A stretch of DNA of 64,000 nucleotides. Source: Falsiroseomonas sp041690465 (GTDB taxonomy: Bacteria > Pseudomonadota > Alphaproteobacteria > Acetobacterales > Acetobacteraceae). How positions within the stretch are numbered: the stretch's first letter is position 1; each line of letters opens with the position of its first letter. Where the stretch lies: NCBI RefSeq assembly GCF_041690465.1, contig NZ_JAWLHG010000002.1, forward strand, positions 124,001-188,000, given 5' to 3'. The translations under genes were made by a program, and so were the position numbers. Below, piece by piece: positions 16,792-24,720 of the stretch. The notes under the pieces were generated by a model. The model was not told the DNA's origin. It was given only the letters and a program-made list of their open reading frames with translations, and did no database searches.

Positions 16792-17931
16792 TCACTGCCG
16801 CGGCTCTTCCGCCAGCGCCGCGATGGTCCGTGCGAGCACCTTGATCTCGTTGCGGATCTCCGTCGTCGCCTGCATCCGCCCCTGCGTCATCTCCTCCAGG
16901 ATCCGCGCCAGGTAGAGCTCGAGGTTGCGGATATGCGCCCGCGTCGCATCGTCGATCGCCCCGCTGCCGGCGGCATCCGCCATCCGTGCGAGGGTGGGTT
17001 GCAGCTGCGCCTGCGCCTCCGCCATGCGGCTCATCAGCACCTGCGCCGCGCGCATCTGGTCGGCCAGCACCGAGAGCCGCTCGGTCAGCGTCATCAGCGC
17101 CTGGTTGCCCGTCGCGCGGCCTTCCTCGTTGCGCGCCATCACGCGCTGCAACTCGTCCATGTTCTCCGCCGACTGCTCCAGCAGCGCCTGGACATAGGCG
17201 GGCATCGAGCCCTCGCCATCCTGCCCGAGCGCGCCCGACGAAAGCCGCGTCGCCCCCGCCAGCCAATCTTCCAGCTCGCCGTAGAAGCGGTTCTGCGCCT
17301 GCCCCGCCTGCAGGTCCATGAACCCCAGCACCAGCGCCCCCGCCAGGCCGAGCATCGATGAGGAGAACGCCACCGACATCCCCCGCAGCGGGTCCGCCAG
17401 CCCCGCCTTCAGCTGGTTGAACAGCGCGTTGATGTCGCCGGTGCCCACCGACATGTTGTTGATCACCTCGGACACGCTGCCGATCGTCAGCAGCAGCCCC
17501 CAGAAGGTGCCGAGCAGGCCGAGGAAGATCAGCAGCCCCGTCGCATAGCGCGACATCTCCCGCGTCTCATCGAGGCGCGAGGCGATGCCGTCCAGCACGC
17601 TGCGCATCGCCATGGCCGAGAGCGAAAGCCGTTCCGACCGCCGGCTCGACAGCATGCTCGCCATCGGCGCCAGCAGCCGTGGCGGCTTGCCCGGCGGCGC
17701 CCCCGGCTTCGGGTTGCGGAACGCCTCGATCCATTCGACCTCGCGCGTCAGCACCAGCACCTGGCGGATGTTCCACGCGATGCCGAGCAGCAGCACGAGG
17801 ACGATCACGCCGTTCAGCATCACATTCGCCGCGAACGCCCGCGCCAGCTCGCCCGAGAGCAGCCCGACCAGCACCGCCACCGCGGTGAGGAAGGCGAGCA
17901 TCCGCCAGAGGAACAGGGTGGGGCTGGTCAT
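16792..17931 (-). CDS. MotA/TolQ/ExbB-type proton channel family protein (379 aa)
   Basis: Two N-terminal hydrophobic segments (WRMLAFLTAVAVLVGLLSG and MLNGVIVLVLLLGIAWNI), a cytoplasmic stretch, then the conserved channel pair: YATGLLIFLGLLGTFWGLLLTIGSV and the later LADPLRGMSVAFSSSMLGLAGALVLGFMDLQ. The GLLGTFWGLL and AFSSSMLGL signatures are those of MotA/TolQ/ExbB stator units. The last about 130 residues are helical and resemble the cytoplasmic tail of long MotA-like proteins. With the 1006-aa OmpA protein and a small OmpA protein it may form an ion-driven envelope machine; no flagellar, Ton or Tol partners are adjacent. Confidence 0.85.
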   Translation of the reverse strand: MTSPTLFLWRMLAFLTAVAVLVGLLSGELARAFAANVMLNGVIVLVLLLGIAWNIRQVLVLTREVEWIEAFRNPKPGAPPGKPPRLLAPMASMLSSRRSERLSLSAMAMRSVLDGIASRLDETREMSRYATGLLIFLGLLGTFWGLLLTIGSVSEVINNMSVGTGDINALFNQLKAGLADPLRGMSVAFSSSMLGLAGALVLGFMDLQAGQAQNRFYGELEDWLAGATRLSSGALGQDGEGSMPAYVQALLEQSAENMDELQRVMARNEEGRATGNQALMTLTERLSVLADQMRAAQVLMSRMAEAQAQLQPTLARMADAAGSGAIDDATRAHIRNLELYLARILEEMTQGRMQATTEIRNEIKVLARTIAALAEEPRQ

Positions 17932-17940
17932 GCGCGCGCC

Positions 17941-18360
17941 TTATCTCGACTGGCCGCTGCGCGGCGCCTCTGGGGGGAGGATGTCCGCCGCGTCCAGCGC
18001 CGCCTCCGTGCGGCCGAGCGGGCGCACATCCACCCGCGTGCTGGCAAGCCCCGCCTCCGCCAGCGCCGCCCGCACCGCATTGGCACGCGCCAGCGAAAGC
18101 CGGCGCGCCGCGGAGGCATCGTTCGCCGGCCCGCTCGCCTGGCCTTCCACCGTGATGCGCCCGCTGCCCGCCGGCTGCCGCGCCAGCTCCCGCGCCAGCT
18201 CCGCCAGCGCCGCCTCGGCGCCCGGCGGCAGCCGCGTCTCGCCCCGAGGAAACACCAGCCGCCAGCCGCCCCGCGGCAGCACGGCGAGCGGCCCCCCGGC
18301 CCGCACCGGAACGGCGAGGGCAGACAGCGGCAGCGCAACGAGACTCCGGCGACGGATCAT
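17941..18360 (-). CDS. Small periplasmic OmpA-family protein (139 aa)
   Basis: An exported protein with an Arg-led signal (MIRRRSLVALPLSALAVPVRA) and a single OmpA-like domain: LVFPRGETRLPPGAEAALAELA, ITVEGQASGPANDASAARRLSLARANAVRAAL, and a C-terminal VDVRPLGRTEA. The usual peptidoglycan-binding Asp/Arg positions are only partly kept. It ends 9 bp upstream of the MotA/ExbB-like start, so the three envelope genes (17941, 16792, 13679) read as one operon in this order. Confidence 0.8.
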   Translation of the reverse strand: MIRRRSLVALPLSALAVPVRAGGPLAVLPRGGWRLVFPRGETRLPPGAEAALAELARELARQPAGSGRITVEGQASGPANDASAARRLSLARANAVRAALAEAGLASTRVDVRPLGRTEAALDAADILPPEAPRSGQSR

Positions 18361-18492
18361 CGCCGGGCAACCTACAGCAGTACCGGACCGCCCGGAACGC
18401 CCGATGCGAAACGTCCACAGGCGAAGTTCCCGCCCGCGAAGCCCTTGAATCCGCTGCCCGCCGAATCGACCGCCGGCACCGCCGCCGCGCCG

Positions 18493-19362
18493 CTACTCCC
18501 GCTGCGCCGCGCGCGCGGCCTCGGCGGCGGCGATGCCCTCGGCCACCACCTCGCGCAGCTTCGGCTGCAGCGCCGGATTGCCGCAGACGACATGCCCGGC
18601 CTCATAGAACCCCTCGCCGCCCGCCGGATCGGTGACGATCCCCCCGGCCTCCCGCACCATCACCAGCCCCGCCGCGATGTCCCAGCGATGCAGCCCCAGC
18701 TCCCAGTAGCCATCGTACCGCCCCGCCGCCACCCAGGCGAGGTCGAGCGCCGCCGAGCCGAACCGCCGGATGCCAGCCACCTGCGGCATCAGCTTCGCCA
18801 GCGTCATGCTGAACTCCACCTTGCGCTGCACCTTGGCGAAGGGGATGCCGGTGGCGAACACCGCGTTCACCATCTCCCGCCGGCCGGAGACGCGCAGCCG
18901 CCGGTCGTTGAGGAAGGCGCCCATGCCCTTCTCCGCCCAGAACAGCTCGTTCGCCGCCGGGTTGTAGATGCACCCCGCGACCAGCTCCGTCTTGTCCTCC
19001 GCGATGCGCTTCTCGACACCGACCGAAATCGCCCAATGCGGGATGCCGTGCAGGAAGTTCGTGGTCCCGTCGAGCGGATCCACCACCCAGCGCCATTCCC
19101 ACGCGCCATCCGCCGCGCCCGCCCCCTCCGTCTGCCCGCCCTCCTCGCCGAGGAAGGCCCAGCCCGGCCTTGCCCTGGCGAGTTCCTCCTTCAGCGTCTG
19201 CTCGGCCCGGAGGTCCGCCTGGGAGACGAAATCCCCCGGCCCCTTGGACGAGACCTGGAGGTTCTCGACCTCCCCGAAATCGCGGAGCAGGCGACGCCCC
19301 GCCTTCTGCACCGCCTGGTGCAGCACGTTCATGGCAGGCGAAAGACGCGGCGAGACGGCCAT
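18493..19362 (-). CDS. suhB: Inositol monophosphatase family protein (SuhB-like)
   Basis: A 289-aa Mg-dependent phosphatase with the complete motif set: FLGEEGGQTEG (metal Glu), WVVDPLDGTTNFLHGIPHWAISVG (DPxDGT metal loop) and ELGLHRWDIAAGLVMVREAGG (WD.AAG). Start 19362 (MAVSPRLSPAMNVL) matches the typical family N-terminus; Met 19332 is possible. SuhB proteins dephosphorylate inositol-1-phosphate and can bind RNA polymerase or ribosomal antitermination complexes in some bacteria. It lies downstream of efp, on the same strand with a 253-bp gap. Confidence 0.92.
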   Translation of the reverse strand: MAVSPRLSPAMNVLHQAVQKAGRRLLRDFGEVENLQVSSKGPGDFVSQADLRAEQTLKEELARARPGWAFLGEEGGQTEGAGAADGAWEWRWVVDPLDGTTNFLHGIPHWAISVGVEKRIAEDKTELVAGCIYNPAANELFWAEKGMGAFLNDRRLRVSGRREMVNAVFATGIPFAKVQRKVEFSMTLAKLMPQVAGIRRFGSAALDLAWVAAGRYDGYWELGLHRWDIAAGLVMVREAGGIVTDPAGGEGFYEAGHVVCGNPALQPKLREVVAEGIAAAEAARAAQRE

Positions 19363-19615
19363 GGGATGGGCTGGTCCTGAAAGAGCGAAGGCCGGAGGCA
19401 TGCCGCCGCCGGCCTGGGAACACAATGGAAGAGTGGGGGGGGGGGGCCCCGCGCCCCGCCGGGGACCCGCTGGTCCCCGGACCCCTGCATCCGTGGGCGC
19501 CATGGAGAGGGGGGCACCCGCGCAGGGCGACCTCTGGGCGAGACACGACAGCGCGTGGGCGCCTGGGCCAAGGCCGGCGGATGCCGGCCGCCCGGCGCCT
19601 GAGGCGCGAAGGGCG
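19363..19615. other. Intergenic region suhB-efp with poly-G tract and hairpin
   Basis: No gene is seen here. It contains a 12-base G run (19435-19446), a perfect hairpin with stem GGGGACC/GGTCCCC and a 4-base loop (19461-19478), and further GC-rich inverted repeats (about 19573-19606). Long homopolymers are prone to slippage, so length here may vary. The stretch must also carry any suhB promoter, but none was identified with confidence. Confidence 0.55.
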
Positions 19616-19629
19616 TCAGCCCTTCGCGC
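19604..19629 (-). terminator. Hairpin straddling the efp stop codon
   Basis: GCGCGAAGGGC pairs perfectly with GCCCTTCGCGC around a 4-base loop that contains part of the efp stop codon. The 11-bp stem is strong enough to terminate or protect the efp message, but no T tract follows on the minus strand. Placing the stem across the last sense codons and stop is unusual. Confidence 0.45.
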
Positions 19630-20185
19630 GCTCGTAGTACGAGGAGTCTTCCGTCTTCACCACGATCCGCTCGCCCACGGTGATGAACGGCGGCACCATC
19701 ACCTTCACCCCGTTCGACAGCACCGCCGGCTTGTAGGAGCTGGCCGCCGTCTGCCCCTTCACCACCGGATCGGCCTCGACCACTTCCAGCGTGACCGTCT
19801 CCGGGATGTCCATCGCGACCGGATCGCCCTCGATCAGCCGGACGCTGACGGTCATGTTCTCCTGCAGGAAGGGCAGGCGGTCGCCGAGGATCTCCTTCGG
19901 CACCTGGGTCTGCTCGTAGGTCTGCGGGTCCATCAGCACCAGCATGTCGCCGTCGGCGTAGGAGAAGGTGAATTCCTTGTCCTCGGTGGTGAGGCGTTCC
20001 ACCGTGTCCGCGGTGCGCCAGCGCTGGTCCTTCTTTGCGCCGGACTTGATGTTGCGCATCTCCACCTGGATCACGGCCGCGCCCTTGCCGGGGATCATGA
20101 TGTTCTGCTTGAGGATGGTGTAGCGCTGGCCTTCGAACTCGATGACCATGCCGGCACGCATCTGGTTGGCCTGCATCTTCGCCAT
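19616..20185 (-). CDS. efp: Translation elongation factor P
   Basis: A 189-aa EF-P, which rescues ribosomes stalled on polyproline. The three beta domains are intact and the modification loop reads IMIPGKGAAV with Lys34 in the exact position that is beta-lysylated in EpmA-containing bacteria. The C-terminal ITVGERIVVKTEDSSYYERAKG is typical. Start 20185 gives the standard length; longer in-frame extension upstream is not family-like. Relevant context: the window is rich in Pro-rich proteins, for example the giant injection-system protein at 59762. Confidence 0.95.
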   Translation of the reverse strand: MAKMQANQMRAGMVIEFEGQRYTILKQNIMIPGKGAAVIQVEMRNIKSGAKKDQRWRTADTVERLTTEDKEFTFSYADGDMLVLMDPQTYEQTQVPKEILGDRLPFLQENMTVSVRLIEGDPVAMDIPETVTLEVVEADPVVKGQTAASSYKPAVLSNGVKVMVPPFITVGERIVVKTEDSSYYERAKG

Positions 20186-20297
20186 GGGGGCGGGTGTCCT
20201 AGCGTCGGTCGTTGTGCGGAGTGGGGCGCGGATACAACGAGGGGGAGGGGAGGGCAAGGCGGAGCGCGCCGAATGGGGAAGAGGGAAGGACGCCGCC

Positions 20298-22223
20298 CTA
20301 TGGACCGGGTGCGGCGGAGCTTGGCGTAGGCGCTGCCGTTGAACTGGCCGAGGTGCGAGCCGGCGCTGCGATAATAATCGGAATACTTGGTGTAAGCGGC
20401 GCGATACCGAACTCTCTGTCCCAGATGTGCAAAATTCGCTCGTGAGCGGTATGCGCCTTAATCGTACGCCCAATCTTTTCTCTCTGTGCGCTGGAGCAGT
20501 TTGGGGACCTAGCGCACGCAAGCGCTATTAGAAACCGCTCAATGCCATAACCGCTACGCAACGATGTCGGGACAACATAACCCTTGATGTGGTTATTGCC
20601 GAGGGCTTCTGAGTCGATCAGGGCAAGATTTTGCAGAATGGACGAAGAGGCGTTACTATACTTTTTCCTTAATAGCTGATCAAGATCTTGCCTCTCCAAC
20701 GCCGAAGGAGGGAGGGCGGCGAGAGCGCCAGCTACTTGGCGCACTACGAAATCTATATGTCCGAAGTGTTTGAGGCCGCTTACGCAAGAGCGATGTAACA
20801 TGTGGGAATCTTCGTACAGAATAGTATAACGCAGACTTCCTATAAAGTAGGCTGGGCTGCGCAAGATGGCCGACGGTGTGCATAGTCTTTGCACGGCGTG
20901 TCGGAATGTACTGACTCTGCGGAGACCGACATTCGTCCAGTCGCTTATCACACTCCAAGCCAAGAAAATTGAGGCGTCACATCGCTGCGCAGGAGAATGG
21001 AGGAAATCGAATATTATCTTCAGCTGCGATGGCGCATACCCCATCTGAACCATATTTTGGAATATTGCTGGACGTAAATAAGAATTCTCACGAAGGAGTT
21101 TCGCCGACCGGCCGTCTCCCAGATGCACATTGCGATTTGTCAAAAGTCTAATCGCGCGCGCGCAGACTTTGTCCCAGTGACCGCGCCGTTCCTTTTCCAT
21201 TCGGTCGATGAGTTTTTTCACGGCTATCGTCTGAGACGGCGATAGCCTGCGCGACCCTTCAAGGCGCTCCAGCTGAGCGTTCGCTGAGTACTGGAAGTAT
21301 CTGTGAGCCTCCTTAGCGGAAAGGATTTTAGTTTTCGAGAGATTTAGGCGGCATCCGCGCGCATACAATAAGTCATCAAGCTGCCCAAGGATGTGTTTCA
21401 TTTGTTCTTTATTGCTGCCGGGGAAAGAAATATCATCGACCCATCGCAGGAAAAGGCCTTTATTGGCAGACTGTAAGAAGGCATCGATTTCGTATAAATA
21501 AACGTGTGCGAATAGGCGGGGCGCATCAAAATTTACTTGAGTAAGTCCGATGTGGCGCCGCGGTAGGTAGTCTGGAACCCATGTAAGTGCGTTGAACGCT
21601 TCAATAACAAGATCGAGAACTACCTCGCTGACTTGAGATCTTTTGTTTCTGTATACCGATGAAACGATGTTTCTAAGTTGATCAAGTCGAATACTATCAA
21701 AATAATTGGTTATATCAGTAATTGCGATGTAATCGTGCGAGGAAACGACCAATTCTCGCTTCTTAGAAAAGCGCTTCCAGGCGATGAACCAGGGGTATAT
21801 TGGATCTTCGCGCGCCAATGCGAAATCAGTCTTCGGGGCGCTGTGAGATCGACTAAAAAATGAATTTGTAGATGGCTGCCTCGCTAGTAGATCTGGCGCC
21901 ATGAACTCGACGATAGCTTGAAGGAAAACTGCATCTCGCACTGATGGAATCAGAACATGACGACATACGCCATTGCTTTTTTCTTGCGTATATATGTAGC
22001 CTTGGCTTGGAGTATACCGCCCATTGACAATATCTGCCTGAAGTAGCGCAAATTCTACTCTGCGTAAATTATTTATATCGTTGTAATCATGTAGATCGTC
22101 GATAATTTGCTTGCGGAGCCCCTTCTTGACGTATTTCGACCAGACAGTTTCCAGTGCCTGGTCGCTGAATACCTTTTTGAGAGTGCCGGCTCGTCGGGTG
22201 AGACGCCAAGTGTGTTGTGTCAT
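20298..22223 (-). CDS. Reverse transcriptase, unknown-group / defence-type, in an AT-richer island
   Basis: A 641-aa protein with a reverse transcriptase core: the fingers motif VCRHVLIPSVRDAVFLQAIVEF..STNSFFSRSHS; palm Asp in YIAITDITNYFDSI (residues about 165-176); a degenerate GLTQVNFDAPRLFAHVYLYEID in place of the usual PQG motif; and the catalytic RWVDD at about 260-264, a W variant of YxDD. The roughly 350-residue C-terminal region is helical and unrecognised. No maturase, IS or retron RNA is seen. Composition is far more AT-rich than both neighbours, so it was probably acquired. Start 22223 (MTQHTWRL) or GTG 22265. The last about 22 residues are Ala/Ser/Pro-rich and lie in host-like DNA. 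Likely an antiphage reverse transcriptase (inference); the subtype is unresolved. Confidence 0.8.
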   Translation of the reverse strand: MTQHTWRLTRRAGTLKKVFSDQALETVWSKYVKKGLRKQIIDDLHDYNDINNLRRVEFALLQADIVNGRYTPSQGYIYTQEKSNGVCRHVLIPSVRDAVFLQAIVEFMAPDLLARQPSTNSFFSRSHSAPKTDFALAREDPIYPWFIAWKRFSKKRELVVSSHDYIAITDITNYFDSIRLDQLRNIVSSVYRNKRSQVSEVVLDLVIEAFNALTWVPDYLPRRHIGLTQVNFDAPRLFAHVYLYEIDAFLQSANKGLFLRWVDDISFPGSNKEQMKHILGQLDDLLYARGCRLNLSKTKILSAKEAHRYFQYSANAQLERLEGSRRLSPSQTIAVKKLIDRMEKERRGHWDKVCARAIRLLTNRNVHLGDGRSAKLLRENSYLRPAIFQNMVQMGYAPSQLKIIFDFLHSPAQRCDASIFLAWSVISDWTNVGLRRVSTFRHAVQRLCTPSAILRSPAYFIGSLRYTILYEDSHMLHRSCVSGLKHFGHIDFVVRQVAGALAALPPSALERQDLDQLLRKKYSNASSSILQNLALIDSEALGNNHIKGYVVPTSLRSGYGIERFLIALACARSPNCSSAQREKIGRTIKAHTAHERILHIWDREFGIAPLTPSIPIIIAAPARTSASSTAAPTPSSAAPGP

Positions 22224-22353
22224 CGAGAACGGCCAGAAGCCCCCAGTCCTACACTGCGTTTCCACTATGCACGGGGACCGCTAGTAGCTCTAGGGTGGTG
22301 TCGTGGCACTGCTTCAACGCTAGACACACCCCGCAGCACGCCGAGGCCCCCCC

Positions 22354-23007
22354 ATGCCGCTCACGCTGCACTACCTCTCCGGCTCCCCCTACACTTGGCG
22401 CGTCCACATGGCGCTGGCGCACAAGCGCATCCCCCACGTGCTCCGCCCCATGTCCTACGATGCCGGCGACTTCCGCAGCCCGGACTTCGCCGCCCTCAAC
22501 CCCCGCCGTCGCGTGCCCGTCATCACGGAAGACGACTTCACCCTCTACGAATCCGCCGCCATCCTCGAATACCTCGAGGACATCGCCCCCGACCCGCCGC
22601 TCCTCGCCGCCGATCCGCGCCGCCGCGCCATCCAGCGCCGCATGGTCCGGGAGGCCGACCAGTACGTCGCCACCCACCTCGAACACCTGGTCGAATCCGT
22701 CCTCTTCACCCCGCCCGACCAGCGCGACCCCCATGCCATCGCCGCCGCCCAATCCTGCCTGCGCGCCGAGCTCGCCCTGTGGGAGACGCTGATCGAGGGC
22801 GAATTCCTCGCCGGCACCCTCTCCGCCGCCGACCTCACCCTCTTCCCGCTGATCGCCCTCGCCCGCCGCATCGCCGCCCGCAACCCCGGCCTGGTCGAGG
22901 GCGAGCTCACCGGCCCGCGCCTCGCCGACTGGATGGCGCGCATGGAGGCCCTGCCGCTCGTCCGCGCCACCTGGCCGCCCCATTGGGGCCCGCCCCCCGG
23001 CACCTGA
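22354..23007 (+). CDS. Glutathione S-transferase family protein
   Basis: A 217-aa cytoplasmic GST. The N-terminal thioredoxin-like domain shows LTLHYLSGSPYTWRVHMALAHKRIPH, the cis-Pro region RRRVPVITEDDFTLYESAAILEYLED binds the gamma-glutamyl moiety, and the C-terminal helical domain has the FLAGTLSAADLTLFPLIA N-capping box. Substrate is unknown. It lies directly to the right of the AT-richer reverse transcriptase gene and is divergent from it. Confidence 0.92.
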   Translation: MPLTLHYLSGSPYTWRVHMALAHKRIPHVLRPMSYDAGDFRSPDFAALNPRRRVPVITEDDFTLYESAAILEYLEDIAPDPPLLAADPRRRAIQRRMVREADQYVATHLEHLVESVLFTPPDQRDPHAIAAAQSCLRAELALWETLIEGEFLAGTLSAADLTLFPLIALARRIAARNPGLVEGELTGPRLADWMARMEALPLVRATWPPHWGPPPGT

Positions 23008-23320
23008 CCGCGCCCCGCGCCGCATCGCGCTGGACACGCGCACTCCATCCCGGCTACGTTAGGAATATGTGCCTCTCGCCCCGGCGGGCACGCGCTCTTT
23101 CAGCCTGTCCATCCGCCCCCACGCCCACCGCGGCCAAGGCGCCCGCATTCCCCGACCCCTCGGCCGGTGAATTCCGCCGCCCCGCCATTCCCCGACCGCC
23201 AGGTCACCCCATCCGGGAAGGCGGCAATTTGTCCGAAACGCGCACTGCGCGCCTCCTTCCCGTAACACGGCTGGAAGCCGCCGCCCGCCGTGGCACAGTG
23301 CCGCCCCGGAGGAGCAAGCC
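23008..23320. other. 313-bp intergenic region, no gene seen
   Basis: Between the GST and the carboxymuconolactone-decarboxylase-like gene. Short reading frames on both strands look like GC-bias artefacts. Supported content is a GGAGGAG ribosome site at 23308-23314 for the downstream gene and a small GGCAC-AGTGCC inverted repeat near 23291. No clear promoter pair was found. Confidence 0.5.
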
Positions 23321-23863
23321 ATGGCACGACTGACCTATCGCAGCGCGGAGGAGCTCGACCCCGCGGATCGCGAGCTGCTGGCGCGGCCCGTCCATCTCTA
23401 CCGCGCCATGGTGAACAGCCCCGGCATCACCCGCGCCTTCCTCGGCCTCGCCAACCACATCCGCCACGACAGCCGGCTCGATCCGCGGCTGCGCGAGCTG
23501 GCCATCCTGCAGGTCGCCTGGACCGCCCGCTCCGCCTATGAATGGTCGCACCACGTGCGCATCGGCCGGCAGTTCGGCGTCTCCGATGCCGATCTGCGCG
23601 CCATCGTCGCCGGCGCGCCCGACCGGCTGGACCCGGCCGGCGCCGAGGTGCTCCGCGCCGCCGAGGCCATCACGCTCCGCGGCGACCTGCCGGACGAAGC
23701 CGTGGCCGCGCTGCGCCGCCATCTCGACGAGGCGGCGCTGACCGAGCTGCTGCTCATCGCCGCCTTCTATGTCGGCCTCTCCCGCTTCCTGACCGTCGCC
23801 CGCATCGAGGTCGAGCCGGACTACATGGCCGAGCTGCGCGAATTCCCGCTGCCGGCGCCCTGA
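23321..23863 (+). CDS. Carboxymuconolactone decarboxylase family protein
   Basis: A 180-aa all-helical protein of the CMD/AhpD fold. The central block LRELAILQVAWTARSAYEWSHHVRIGRQFGVSDADL carries the conserved Glu and YEWxxH pattern, while the CxxC of AhpD peroxidase reductases is absent, so a lyase- or decarboxylase-like role is more likely than peroxidase support. Such proteins are common next to aromatic or lactone degradation genes; here the neighbours are sugar-acid enzymes. Its 3' end overlaps the convergent isomerase gene by 43 bp. Confidence 0.85.
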   Translation: MARLTYRSAEELDPADRELLARPVHLYRAMVNSPGITRAFLGLANHIRHDSRLDPRLRELAILQVAWTARSAYEWSHHVRIGRQFGVSDADLRAIVAGAPDRLDPAGAEVLRAAEAITLRGDLPDEAVAALRRHLDEAALTELLLIAAFYVGLSRFLTVARIEVEPDYMAELREFPLPAP

Positions 23864-24642
23864 ATCGCGGCGCGCAGCCGGGGCAGCCAGCCCAGCCCGT
23901 CCTGCGTGCGGCCCGCCGGGCGATACTCCGCCGCCAGCCAATCCGCGTAGCCGGCCCGTGCCAGCGCCGCGAGGGCGCCGGCGAAGTCGATCCCGCCCGT
24001 GAACGGCTCGTGCCGCCCCGGCGTGTCGGCGAACTGCACATGGCCGATCAGCCCGCCCGCCTCGGCGATCGCCGCCCCCAGGTCGGGCTCGGTGCGTGCC
24101 ATGTGGTAGAGGTCGAACTGCACGCCGAGGCCGGGATGCCCCGCCTCCCGCACCGCACGGACCGCCGGCGCCAGCCTGTCGAGGAAGAAGCCCGGCACGT
24201 CATGCGGGTTCACCGGCTCGACCATCACGCGGATGCCGGACGGCGCCAGGCACTCGGCCGCGTGGCGCAGGTTCCCGACCAGCGCGGCATGGCAGGCCGC
24301 GGGATCGGCCGCCGGGCCCGGCCGCCCCGCCAGCACGTTCACCCGCCGCACCCCCAGCGCCCGCGCATAGGGGATGCAGCGCGCGACCGCCGCGCGGAAC
24401 TCGGCCCGCCGGCCCGGCAGCGCGCCCAGGCCCACATCCCCCGCCGCCAGGTCGCCGGCCGGGACGTTGATCAGCACCACCGGCATGCCGGCGGCGCGCG
24501 CCGCCGCGGCCAGCGCCTCGGCCTCGTGCTCGTAGGGAAACTGGATCTCCACCCCGTCGAACCCGGCCTCGCGCGCGGCCGCGAAGCGCTGCGGCAGCGC
24601 CAGCTCCGTGAACAGCATGGAGATGTTCGCCGCGATCCGCAT
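23821..24642 (-). CDS. Hydroxypyruvate isomerase-like TIM-barrel protein
   Basis: A 273-aa xylose-isomerase-like TIM barrel. Metal-binding residues of the Hyi/OtnI family appear in order: VEIQFPYEHEAEAL, VMVEPVNPHDVPGF (Glu), QFDLYHMARTE (Asp, His), HVQFADTPGRHEPFTGGIDF (His, Asp) and WLAAEYRPAG (Glu). The family interconverts hydroxypyruvate and tartronate semialdehyde or 2-oxo-tetronate isomers. The start at 24642 has a strong GGGGGGAG ribosome site. Divergent from the IlvD/TRAP operon, it is probably part of the same sugar-acid pathway. Confidence 0.86.
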   Translation of the reverse strand: MRIAANISMLFTELALPQRFAAAREAGFDGVEIQFPYEHEAEALAAAARAAGMPVVLINVPAGDLAAGDVGLGALPGRRAEFRAAVARCIPYARALGVRRVNVLAGRPGPAADPAACHAALVGNLRHAAECLAPSGIRVMVEPVNPHDVPGFFLDRLAPAVRAVREAGHPGLGVQFDLYHMARTEPDLGAAIAEAGGLIGHVQFADTPGRHEPFTGGIDFAGALAALARAGYADWLAAEYRPAGRTQDGLGWLPRLRAAIQGAGSGNSRSSAM

Positions 24643-24720
24643 CGCTCCCCCCCGATTTTGCCAGCGCAGGATCTGCTCTAGGGTATCCCCGTTCCAGTGC
24701 AATCCGCGGGAGGGCGTCGG
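24643..24720. promoter_or_regulatory. Divergent control region for the isomerase and dehydratase operon
   Basis: A 78-bp region carrying both ribosome sites. On the minus strand TTGCAC near 24703 is followed after 16 bases by TAGAGC; on the plus strand TTGCCA near 24657 could be a -35. A broken inverted repeat GGAT...ATCC around 24670-24689 may be an operator. No regulator gene lies next to it, so the regulator is encoded elsewhere. Low confidence. Confidence 0.3.

Noticed and set aside
13679..18360. MotA-like plus OmpA pair considered as a Zorya antiphage system
   Set aside because: Zorya needs ZorC/ZorD or ZorE next to ZorA/B; here the neighbours are upp, inositol monophosphatase and efp, and both proteins differ from ZorA/ZorB layout. 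An envelope role is more likely.
20298..22223. Group II intron or retron
   Set aside because: No maturase or HNH end, no splice-site-like flanks and no msr/msd-type inverted repeat array was seen beside the gene, and motifs fit unknown-group enzymes better. An RNA cannot be fully excluded without folding.
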